Shown here: positions 51,292 through 61,180 of the stretch, in pieces | Layout of the letters: every line of letters begins with the position of its first letter | Numbering within the stretch: the stretch's first letter is position 1 | Assembly (NCBI GenBank): GCA_009746045.1 | Contig: RPFO01000002.1 | Location: 1,044,240 to 1,108,239, forward strand | Direction: 5' to 3' | DNA: 64,000 nucleotides | DNA from: Mesostigma viride | Taxonomy: Eukaryota; Streptophyta; Mesostigmatophyceae; Mesostigmatales; Mesostigmataceae | Translations under genes and position numbers: made by a program | The notes under the pieces: generated by a model | Database searches by the model: none | The model's input: only the letters and a program-made list of their open reading frames with translations | Told to the model about the DNA's origin: nothing

Positions 51292-51728
51292 TAATTAATT
51301 AATTAATTAAACACGTGCTCCCGTTGGGGAGTCACGGAGCACTGAAGTGCTTTTAATCCCTGTGTGTGCACTACAGGAGAAAGGGCAGAGACCCCCAGTC
51401 TCCTTCATGCCAAAGGCATGCCACAGCTGCAATCGGGCGCGGCTAGCTAAAAGGACAGGCTCAAACGATCCGGCAAACTGTGGGTGCAATGAGACCCATG
51501 TAAGCGGGGCATAACAAGTATAGCGTGGGCAAGTAATCTGACCATAGCACGGGCGTAGCATGGCTGTGCTAGGACTAGGCTAAGGCTATGGCTGGTTGTG
51601 TACCGTGCGTTGGCGGCACGTGACTAGGTATGTTGGCACAGCTAGGCGAACATTCTAGGCATGGCTGCCTTAGCGGCAGTGACTCCAATGGTTACAATTG
51701 CTAGGGCTATTGCTATTCTAGCCCGCTG
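51292..51728 (-). mobile_element. Retroelement copy, 12-bp target duplication
   Basis: GCTACCCTAGAT is repeated exactly at 51280-51291 and 51729-51740. The 437-bp insert is in minus orientation: a (TTAA)n tail and GTGCTCCCGTTGGGGAGTCA CGGAGCAC hairpin at the left, and the 5'-truncated UTR end GCCCGCTG at the right. It is nearly identical over long stretches to 36932-37380 and 5345-5791. Confidence 0.93.
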
Positions 51729-51740
51729 GCTACCCTAGAT

Positions 51741-51982
51741 GAGACGGGCTCACACCCGGGCAGCCTCCTGGTTTGTCTGTAATAAGGCCGGAGGCAGATG
51801 GTTCGCAAGGATAGATCGATGGCAAGTACTGATGAAGGAGACCACCCGCAAGTCTGTGGGGGCTCCGCGTGTGACTGCATATGGCATCCATAGCGATTCG
51901 GGCCGTGATGCCCACCGTACCCATGTAACTCTAGGACCTAGATAGCTAGGATCATCCATTCCATCCCATGTTCCCCTCGGCC
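51741..51982. other. No feature recognised
   Basis: An unassigned stretch between two elements; a 68-codon plus ORF has no motif. Confidence 0.4.
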
Positions 51983-51992
51983 CACTGAGGAC

Positions 51993-52200
51993 TTATCAAG
52001 GAGACAACCAGCGCAGGCCAGAAATCGGGAGAATCCGGACCATGGTAGCTCGAGCCTGCCGTTATCTTTTCCGCGTTTTCGAGTTGTTCAGGATGATGAA
52101 GATGAATGGTGATGGAAATGTGTATCCTTGTGCATTGAAATTATGGCTGGCTTACGTGTAGAGCGACTAGATGACCTAGACGGTGGGGCCGGAAACAGCA
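51993..52200 (-). mobile_element. SINE-like copy, long form, inverted
   Basis: It begins at CAAGGAGACAACCAGCGCAG, the family's 3' end in reverse complement, and continues through CTTACGTGTAGAGCGACTAG ATGACC into GGCCGGAAACAGC. Sequence homologous to the upstream part (GGCCGGGAGTGTCTAGTGGT) continues to about 52280. Confidence 0.85.
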
Positions 52201-52362
52201 TGCTTGATCAGGGCGTGTGTTTCGAGCCTAACTGGCCGGGAGTGTCTAGTGGTGAGCACCATTGCTGCGATCGCTCTCCCACCACAGTGATTTACGAGGA
52301 AATTATTTACTTATGCTCACGTGGTCAACACAGTCACGTGTCTATTGATTAATCAAGTAATC

Positions 52363-52744
52363 CTGCATGAACAACTCGAAAACACGAAAAAGATAATTAG
52401 CGGCAGGCTCGAGCTGCCATTAATTAATTAATTGATTAGACTCGTGCTCCCGTTGGGGAGTCACGGAGCATTAACCCCGATGGATGGATGGATGGGTGCA
52501 AACAGTCCTACCGGTCTAATCTATCTACATCGGCTACATACTACATCTATCTAGCAGCATCCTAACTACAACATCTATCTAGACAGCCGCACGCTGCCCT
52601 AGGGGAGCTCTCTGGCGTGCCTCCCACGGGATTGCACACGCGGGCGCTTCCCCACTGGGGGGGGCTCGTTGTCCTCTATGACCGACCTAGCTGCCATGGT
52701 CTGGATTCTCCAGGTTTCAGGCCTGCGCTGGTTGTCTCCTTGAT
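52363..52744 (+). mobile_element. SINE-like copy split by a later insertion
   Basis: The left half (GAACAACTCGAAAACACG..GGCAGGCTCG) ends at 52420 and the right half (GGTCTGGATTCTCCAGGTTT..GGTTGTCTCCTTG) resumes at 52698, with a 9-bp duplication at the junction. Confidence 0.88.
52421..52688 (-). mobile_element. LINE 3' end inserted in a SINE, 9-bp target duplication
   Basis: AGCTGCCAT occurs exactly at 52412-52420 and 52689-52697. The 268-bp insert, in minus orientation, has a TTAATTAATTAATTGATTAG tail, hairpin, GGAGCATTAACCCCGATGGA with only a few GATG units, and a C-terminal coding remnant (GAGCCCCCCCCAGTGGGGAA on the minus strand). It lacks the array expansion seen at 8217. Confidence 0.92.
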
Positions 52745-53651
52745 ATAGTCACTTATAGAGGGGGGTATAATCCTCATCTGAGCTGTCCGCTACTGTAATG
52801 GCAGACGAGGCGGTATAGGTAGCGGCTAGATCCACAGAGCCCCAGGTGAGGATAGGCCCCCTAGGGGCAATAAACTCCACCTGCCGACTTCAACCAGCTG
52901 GCTAGCGATGGGCCGGGGGGGGGGGGCGGGGGGAGAAAATTCAGGAGCATGCCCCTCAGCTAGGCCGAACTAAGGTGCTAGAGATGAAGCAGGGCATAGT
53001 TCAAAGCATATGTAGCGATAGCTTCGTGCAGGTTAAGCAGATATCGATATATAGAACAAAAAAAAAAAACATCAAGATTCGTAACTGCTCCAGCCACATG
53101 TGCTATTCTGCACTGCCATGATTCATCCCTCGCCCACCACCGCCATAATCGGCCCGTCGTGTTTCAAACACAGAAAAGTGTGGCATGCACATAACTACTG
53201 CGGTCCGTAGTATGGTAAGTGCGTACTTGCAATTCACATCAATGAATTATTTAGTCTCGTGTCCCCGTTGGGGGACCACGGAGCACTGAATTCCCCACAC
53301 GTAACCCATATCGAAATACGCTGCATCCTGAGAATATGAGTACAACATTGAGTTGTCCATCTATATTTGTGTGCATGCCATGAAAAAACATGCACCAGAT
53401 CTGCAAGATGCAAAGCCTTGCATGTCGCTTCAGCAGTTTGCATCTGAATACGATAAACGCCACATCCGTCAACTGACAGAAGCTTGCAAGAGGTGTATGG
53501 CTTCATGCAAGTAGCATCATTTAAGGTTGAGTTTGGACATATGTACAATGGATGGTTTTGCACAATCTTGCAACTAGGAAGGCACTGAAAGCATACACAA
53601 CGTATCACCTGGGTTGCAACATTGCTAATCACCTAGCGCGACACGTGACGG
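52745..53651. other. No gene recognised; isolated retroelement tail at 53225-53290
   Basis: A hairpin of the family type (CTCGTGTCCCCGTTGGGGGA CCACGGAGCAC) lies at 53250-53285 in minus orientation. A G-run sits at 52915-52927 and an A-run at 53057-53071. The ORF 53234-53632 minus (132 codons) lacks motifs. The 3' untranslated region of the BPI/LBP gene lies at the right edge. Confidence 0.5.
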
Positions 53652-56600
53652 CTAGCCGCAAGTGTCATCGAAGACCTGGGTATCTTCCTCACGTGTGGCC
53701 GAGTCCATCCCAACTGCGCCAACATCCACCGAGGAGCGGTGCAGGGTACAGCCCCGCACTCGTTCCAGGATGAGAGAGCCCTGCTGCGCAGCAGCACTGG
53801 AACCTCCTGGATTTGTGACCCCCGCAGACGCAAGGGGCATACCCAGATAATCGCCCAAGTCCCCAGCACTGCCATCCTCACGCATGCTAGGTTGAACCTC
53901 CATGGGCTGATTCAGCCCGCCGCCCAGCAGGCACTCGGACACTGGCGCAAAGCCCCCGATGTATGCCACGTCGGCGCAGATGTATAGGAACCGGTCACTG
54001 TAGTGCATCTCGGGCGAGCGAATGTCCACGATCGGTGTCACCGGGAGGGGGAACCCTGCTACGTGCGATTTTCACCAGGCAGCCAGGGCGGGCATTATAA
54101 GATATATCCTTCACTCTGATGTAAGTATATATAATTTTAAAGTTTTATCCTATTATACATTTATTGCCTCACTTAATATCCTATAATACATTTTGAAAGT
54201 TCCCAACGAGAGCGCAAAAGTCTAATAACAAAACTCGAGAAAGGCCGACTACCAATACACTGTGCAACGGTGGTGGCCAAGCATGGCAACCAAGACTAAA
54301 AAAATACAGTCGCAATGCAGCAACAGCTAGTACCACAGCTCCTGCTAGAATCCTAAGTTATGAATAATACCATCCTAGACAACAGCAAACCGTATCACCG
54401 AATGCTGCTGCAGCTGTACGACAAAACATTATTGATCCTAGCTGCTGCCAGGGATGGACCATCCTGTATGACCTGGCATGACTTACCGCTCCCCACGACT
54501 CTCCCCTCAACCATTGTGAACCCCCCATGACCACCCCTTACGACCCTACGCCGCCTAAAAATAATATCAACCCCCACCAACAAGCACGACACAACCACCA
54601 GCCTGCATGGAATGCCAGAAACAATGACACAAAGCATCAACATGCCATCGATTCACCCAAAACGTACCATCAATGTTCAAGCCATGCACAAGCAAATGTT
54701 CAAGCCACGAATACAGCCATCCACAAGCCACAAATACAGCCATCCACAAGCCACAAATACAGCCATCCACAAGCCACGAATACAGCCATCCACAAGCCAC
54801 AAATACAGCCATCCACAAGCCAGGAATACAGCCATCCACAAGCCACAAATACAGCCATCCACAAGCCACAAATACAGGCATCCACAAGCCACGAATACAG
54901 CCATCCACAAGCCACAAATACAGCCATCCACAAGCCACAAATACAGCCATCCACAAGCCACAAATACAGCCATCCACAAGCCACGAATACAGCCATCCAC
55001 AAGCCACAAATACAGCCATCCACAAGCCACGAAGATCTGCTACAAATACAGCCATCCACAAGCCACAAATACAGCCATCCACAAGCCACGAATACATCCA
55101 TCCACAAGCCACAAATATCTGCCACGAATACAGCCATCCACAAGCCACAAATACAGCCATCCACAAGCCACGAATACAGCCATCCACAAGCCACGAATAT
55201 CTGCCACGAATACAGCCATCCACAAGCCACAAATACAGCCATCCACAAGCCACGGATACAGCCATCCACAAGCCGCAAATATCTGCCACGAATACAGCCA
55301 TCCACAAGCCGCAAATATCTACCACGGATATATGCCACGGTCGCAAAAAATGTGTCGTACGCAGTACGCACCATACGCCAGCCGCCCGTTGACAAGTGGC
55401 AACAGCACGTCGCGCAGCATGAGGGTCACGGGCCGCTGCACGAGCGCTACGTTGACAGGGCCCACGTTGGTCCATTTGAGCGAGAGGGCGAGCGAGACGA
55501 GACGCACACGCGCGGTCACGTTGTACTCCCGGATGCCAGCAGCGCCGTCGAGGGACACGTTGGCGGCGACGGCAAACGCGGAGACGGCCGTGCCGTTGTC
55601 CAGCAGCACCTGCGAGAGAAAGGAATAAAAAAGGAGATGATACACGAATGTATGAATTTTACCCCCCTTTTCAGCGTGTGCCGGCCGTGCCCTTGTCCAG
55701 CAGTGCCTGCGTGCACAGGAGAGAAAAAGAGAAATAAAAAAGAAGAAACGCTTCAGATAGTTCTTCTTAGCGTGCGCAGGTTGTACCCTTGTCCAGCAGC
55801 ACCTGCGTGCGCCAGGAAGAAAAAGAGAGTCCATGAAGTTAAGGGGGGACCAGAGAACGGACGGTTCAACTACTACTCCTTGCATGATCAGCAGCCATAG
55901 TGATGTCGTTGTCCAGAAGCACGCGCTACTAGGAGGAACGAAACACATAGCGGGAGAGCACCTGCTAATAGGAGGATGCAACACATAGCAGGAGAGCACG
56001 TGCTACTAGGACTGAAACGCATAGCAGAAGAGCATATGCTCATAGGACAAAACAACTCTGCGGTATCATTTCCTGCCCCATGTCCCATTGGTTAAAGACG
56101 ATCCGCTCGCAGCCGTGCGGTTGTTCAGGAGTACCCGTTTGCACAGCGCGTTCAGAGGCAAAGCACACGACATTAATTTTGATGATGAATTCTTGCACGT
56201 TTGAGGCGAGAAGAATCTGCCAATACATATAACCCATATATGTACAACCAATGTATAATACATACTACTACATGCCTTTGCCATTGCCGAGCAGCACCTG
56301 TGTGCACAGGGAGAGGAGACTTCCGCAGATCATCCACCGGCGCGTCGCCGCACGAGTGCCGTCGTGACAGTCCCTTCTAATCTTATTTAAACCGATGACT
56401 GTATCAGCCGTATGATTAACCACCCACCTGCACATCCAGCTGCACGAGCGCCGTCATCTCGGCCCCTTGTACGAGTATAGTGACCCCATAACAGCAGCAG
56501 CAACCACGATGAACCACCCACCTGCACATCCAGCTGCACGAGCGCCGTCATCTCGACCACTTGTACGAGTATAGTGACCCCATAACAGCAGCAGCAAACA

Positions 56601-59600
56601 TGAAGAACCGCCCACCTGCACATCCAGCTGCACGAGCGCCGTCATCTCGATGCCCACCGCCACCACCTGGATCACCGGAGGCTCCAGCGCCGCCACATCC
56701 ACCACCATCGGTGCGTCCGGGTACGCGGCCCACAGGCCAGGCACCACCCAGCGCCAGGACTTGGTGTTGAGCGTGAGGGGGACCTTGTCCGGGAGGCGGG
56801 TCACGCGCATGGCCAGGGACCCTGCCGCCTGGAACACGGCCGCAGCGCTGTGGAGGACAGCGTCGGTTACGGCCACCGTCACCTGGGGAAAGAACGGGAC
56901 GGAGAGGATTGGGGAAGGGAATTGGGGGGGAAAGCGGGGGGGAAGCAGGGGTGGACAGCAACAGGGTGACAAGCGGGGGTGGAAAGCAGCTGGGTGGGGG
57001 AAGGGGCAGGGACGGGACGGGGGGAAATTATAGGGAAGGGCATGGATGTTATGGTGGGCATGGGGGTGGGAGTGAAAGTGGGTGGCGGGTGGGAAGAGGG
57101 GGGGGGGGGGGGGGGGGCATGGGGGGGGGGGCATAAGAAAGAGGCGGGAGGCAGGGCTGGGTGGCTGGGTTGAGGGAGTACTGTAGTAGCCTACATAGCC
57201 AAGGCAGTCCACCGTCCGAATCGTTAGTATTAATGATTAATCTTAATTCTGGACGGTCACCACCTGAAAACGCTACATAAAACCAAAAAAATGCAAATAA
57301 TCAATTCCCGAGTGTGCTCTGCCGTCTGCTTTCTAGCGACCAAACAAACACAAAGTGTAATTAAATATTCTTTGGCTGACAAATGTGCTTTACTGGCAGT
57401 AACAACGCGGCTGCCAGCTGGTTTATACCACAAAAACAAAGAATTATTGAATCGCACAGGCAGCTCAACCGTTGTTCGGTAAGCAAACAAACAAACTAGA
57501 TATTAATAAATAGGGCGGGCCATGTAGTACTTCTTCCAACCAATACAGCGTAATTATCTAATCCCCCAGGGCCTATCGGCAAAATTCAAACTAACAATGT
57601 GGACGATGTATCCTAAGGCATACTTCACAAAAGCAGGTTTCCTTCGTGTTCTTGACCGACTTGACGGCGAGACAAATCAGCACACTAACAAGCGACACCT
57701 GTCATGGCCCCCATGGAACTGAGATGGAGGCTAAGCACCGGATGCGGGATCATAATCAACACTAAGATATACCCCACAAAGAATCACGTTGTACCACATA
57801 TATCAGAGTTCGGGACACCCCATTGATAAGGTTATCCTACTATCAGGTAGGAGGCCATGTTAGATCAAATAATAAGACTACCATGCTATCAAGGAGGCCA
57901 TGTTGGATCAAATAATAAGACTACCATGCTATCAAGAAGGAGGCCATGTTAGACCAATTAATAAGGTTACCCAACTATCAAGTAGGAGGCCATGTTAGAC
58001 CAATTAATAGGATTACCATGCTATCAAGTAGGAGGCCATGTTAGACCAATTAATAAGGTTACCCTACTATCAAGTAGGAGGCCATCTTAGACCAACCAAT
58101 AAGGTTACCCTACTATCAAGCAGGAGGCCATCTTAGACCAACCAATAAGGTTACCCTACTATCAAGCAGGAGGTCATCGTACACAGCAGATGCCACATTC
58201 ACCTTCTTCCCCAGACGATTGCTGTAGAAAAGATGCCACACACATAGTTCATTGCCAAGCCCAAGACCATCCCAGTGCGTGCAGGACTGGTCCGCTAGTG
58301 CAAAGACCATAACAGTGCGCGCAGGGCTCATCCACTAGTTTAAGTCCATGCCAGAGCGGGCAGAATATCACCCCCTGCTTCTACGGTATTCCTCCACAGC
58401 TGCATCCTAGACCTGAAGCGATGCCATCAACCGCCGTACCATCTTGCCCGCCCCCTGGCAGGGTGGTGCCGGCGGTATCTGCGGGGGGGGCGGCCCTGGG
58501 GGGTCCACGTCGTGCCCTTTTTGGAAGAACTCGCCGCGCGTGCCCACGGTGAGGGTGTCGCGGGCCAGGAGGGGGTCCCCGACAAGGTCCACCCGCAGGC
58601 CGATGTCGCCCTGAACGGGGATCACCGTGGACAGCTGGCGGAGCACGCCGTCCAGGGAGGCGACGGCTGATTGGACGCCGTCGGCGATGCCGCCGTTAAT
58701 GGCCTGGGGACGGGCGGGTGGGCGGCAGTGACAGGTGTAAGTAGGCAGGTGTACAATGCTAGTGGCTAAAGCCAAAACAGTGGACGGCTTCTTGTACATG
58801 GGCATGCCTACAAAGAAGATGCCATTAAACATGAATTATGAAACAACCCAATGAAATTATGAAAGGTAACGCATCTGTAGTTATGAAAAAGGGCATGATA
58901 TATACAGTCGGGGTGTGCTGCCACACATCCTACCGAGGTGATGCGGTCGGTGAACAGGTGGAGGAACATCGAGTAGAGCCAGGAGGCGCCCCCCGCCAGC
59001 TGGACGTCCTGTTGCGGCAATTCAAAGAGGAAGGACAGGGCGGTACGCAAAGGAGGGGACAAGTAGACAGGTAAATTAAGTAGATAAATACACATATAGA
59101 TACTACTTCAAATAAATAGATCATTAAAAAAAACAACAAGCCCCCTCCAGCTGGACAGCCCGCTGCAAGCTAGACGGGAAAACAGTATCCAAAAATACAA
59201 TTAGGGGAACAAAACTTCTAAATCGGCCACCAGCTGGGCATTGAGGCAAAGAGAGGTTAGCACCTTACAACACACACACACACAGACACAAAAAAAAAAG
59301 GCAGTGAAAAAGGAGAGCACCGTGGAAGGAGACAAACAAGAACAGGAACAAAAAGGACAGGAAGAACAAGGACAGGAACACTACGGACAGGGGCAATAAG
59401 GACAGGAACAATAACGACAGGAACATTAAGGACAGGAAAAATAAGGACAGCAACAACAAGGACAGGAGCAAAATGGACAGGAACACTAAGGACAGAAAGT
59501 AACGCATCACAGCCAGCAGGGCGTCCTGCGGCTACCGGCTGATGCGTACGCGGCATGACTACAGACGTGGCCAAATACTACTGAAACGGCATGCCAGCTG

Positions 59601-61180
59601 GGTGTCCATCTCTGATGCAAACTAAGGGTTGCTTTAGTAGAAGTGGATCACATGAAAATATTCAAACCCCTATGGTTGCTCTATTAGAAGTGGATCACAT
59701 GAACACATGAAAATACCCTATATGTATACTACTAGATTCATATACATCTATGGTTGCTCAAATAGAAGTGGATCACATGAACATAGTGGATGACCTGAGC
59801 ATCAGTCATGCCGTACATCTTAGAACACAGAGCATGTTGAATAGGAGATGGATTCGATAGGGGGTGTAGAAACTGAACGATAGTCAAATGATGAAACAAA
59901 AGGGATTGAGGATGGCTCGCTGCCATGACGTGCGTGGGGACATGCAACAAAATGGTGATCCAAGAATAGCAACAATCCACAACATCAACTAGAGCATAGA
60001 TAAACACTGAAGAATCGTGGAGGTGATTGCAGTGACAACAACATGATGACAACATCAGTGCATGCGTGACATACGGCACAGTAAGCAAACGGCTAATGCC
60101 CAAACTACGAATATCGGCAAGGCGTGCCTCACAACAGATCCATCAGGGCATGCCAGTAGGGAGGGAAATTGAAATCAACCGCCAATCTGTGTGTGCTGGG
60201 AAAGAGTTTCTAACAGGGCAGCTGCCAGTGAGGGGAAATGCTGCATAGCGCGTACCATTCAGGTCAGAAAGGCTGCACCCTAGCTTTATCATTATTTACA
60301 TGAAAACATGAGACAATCATTTACATTTAATTATTATCTACTCACAGACAGGCCATGGCAGGTAACTCTCCTTGTCTCTCATCCTGATAGCATTCAGACC
60401 TGAACATGGTACAAAAAACGCTGCATCTAATGTTGAAAACATTTCTGTCAAGACAATCCTTTGAACTGACGTGAATTATGCATAATACTTACCATCACGA
60501 TGGTAGCTCTAGGGGCTAGCAAAACTAAAGGCGAACATGGCCATCCCTGGCGGACACAGGTTTTCCAGACCCGGCGGGCAACGCGACGAAATCCTCACCA
60601 ATTCCCAGCCGTCCGTCTCAAAATTAGATACCGCCAACTGCAGGTGGCCGTCCATCTCGTGCAGCGCCACGTCGGCCCGCGCGTTCATGTGAAGAACCGT
60701 CGCAACAGCGGTCCCTTTGTCGCGGACGGGGATCCACATCCACGTGCCGTTATACTCCCAGTGCAACTGGACGGTGCAGATTTTGATGTGAGCCAGCACA
60801 GAGACGCCCGCGTCCGTGAGCGTCACGTTACTGTCGCTGACGGTAATCTCTGTGACAACTATCTGAGTCAAATTAAAATCAAACATTGCGCCATACTGCG
60901 CGAATGATCGCTGGATGTCGGGTACGCTGAGCGGGACGAGCATCTCATGCAGGAGACAAAGTGCCACCTCTTTTGCGTACTGAATACCGTCCACCGACAA
61001 GGTGACTTTTACACCTGGTTGATCCGCGTCCAATTCTGGAGTTTTGTTATCTATCAGAGGCGCCAAGTCCTGCAGTGGCACGACGGGAATTGACCGCGTC
61101 TCGTCCCATCCTCGTATGGCGTACGCGCACACCGCGAGTACACAAAAGATATAAATTCGCAGCATCTGTTTCCAGTCCAT
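53652..61180 (-). CDS. BPI/LBP-family secreted lipid-binding protein, 6 exons
   Basis: Exons are 61180-60599, 59008-58934, 58703-58413, 56882-56616, 55609-55372 and 54055-53652: 1,857 nt, 618 residues. The first four junctions are phase 0 and the last splits a Gly codon (LAYG/FPLP). A signal peptide (IYIFCVLAVCAYA) is followed by GVKVTLSVDGIQYAKEVALC and VPDIQRSF. The family landmark GGASWLY is in exon 2, then DGVQSAVASLDGVL and VDLVGDPLL (exon 3), VVPGLWAAYP (exon 4), and LLPLVNGRLAYGFPLP (exon 5/6). Several N-x-S/T sites fit secretion. BPI/LBP proteins bind lipopolysaccharide or other lipids in two apolar pockets. The C-terminus is about 100 residues longer than in plant relatives, and the second conserved cysteine before GGASWLY is not apparent. 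Paralogue assignment is uncertain. Confidence 0.93.
54703..55330. repeat. 23-bp minisatellite in BPI/LBP intron 5, ~25 units
   Basis: Unit AATACAGCCATCCACAAGCC plus ACA/ACG. Several units are replaced by a variant with ATCTGCCACGAATAC. All frames on both strands stay open for hundreds of codons (IHKPQIQPSTSHKYSHPQAT; CGLWMAVFVACGWLYLWLVD), which is an artefact of the unit. Confidence 0.95.
55683..56305 (-). repeat. Iterated echoes of the exon 5 acceptor edge in intron 4
   Basis: The real junction at 55594-55622 reads CCGTTGTCCAGCAGCACCTG CGAGAGAAAGG on the plus strand. Degenerate copies follow at about 55686 (CCTTGTCCAGCAGTGCCTGC GTG), 55787 (CCTTGTCCAGCAGCACCTGC GTG), 55905 (CGTTGTCCAGAAGCACGCGC), 56112 (GGTTGTTCAGGAGTACCCGT) and 56282 (CATTGCCGAGCAGCACCTGT). 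Shorter AGAGCACCTGCTAATAGGA motifs occur between 55940 and 56040. Spacing starts near 92-100 bp and then widens. Each copy retains an AG acceptor plus codons like VLLDNGTA. Confidence 0.85.
56423..56660 (-). repeat. 94-bp tandem triplication of the exon 4 donor edge
   Basis: CCCACCTGCACATCCAGCTG CACGAGCGCCGTCATCTCG occurs at 56423, 56517 and 56611, with 94-bp spacing. On the minus strand this is the end of exon 4 (EMTALVQLDVQ) plus its GTGGG donor. The 56611 copy is the real exon end; the other two lie in intron 4 and are identical over that segment. Confidence 0.95.
57090..57132. repeat. Poly-G runs in BPI/LBP intron 3
   Basis: Two G homopolymers of about 20 and 11 bases with a short spacer; on the gene's coding strand they are polypyrimidine, about 210 bp upstream of exon 4's acceptor. 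Confidence 0.9.
57815..58175. repeat. ~45-bp minisatellite in BPI/LBP intron 3, ~8 units
   Basis: Units contain CAAGTAGGAGGCCATGTTAG ACCAATTAATAAGGTTACCC TACTAT with graded variation along the array. A second, degenerate ~45-bp set (AAGACCATCCCAGTGCGTGC AGG) follows at 58255-58360, next to exon 3. Confidence 0.95.
59141..59166 (-). repeat. Echo of the exon 2 acceptor edge in BPI/LBP intron 1
   Basis: CCCCCTCCAGCTGGACAGCC CGCTGC copies the exon 2 start region at 58990-59016 (CCCCCGCCAGCTGGACGTCC TGTTGC). A weaker match, GCCAGCTGGGTGTCCATCTC TGATGC, lies at 59594. Confidence 0.65.
59330..59495. repeat. ~15-bp minisatellite in BPI/LBP intron 1
   Basis: AAGGACAGGAACAAT-type units, about ten copies with drift. 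Confidence 0.9.
59622..59785. repeat. Short repeat in BPI/LBP intron 1
   Basis: GTTGCT..AGTAGAAGTGGATC ACATGAA occurs three times at uneven spacing (about 59628, 59676, 59754). Confidence 0.8.

Noticed and set aside
54703-55330. CRISPR-like array of ~23-bp repeats
   Set aside because: Units are directly adjacent with no unique spacers, and the host is a eukaryote; it is a minisatellite.
54527-55900. 457-codon plus ORF and 302-codon minus ORF
   Set aside because: Driven by the 23-bp minisatellite; the right part overlaps BPI/LBP exon 5 in antisense.
57815-58175. CRISPR-like or regulatory 45-bp repeats
   Set aside because: Contiguous degenerate tandem repeats without spacers, intronic.
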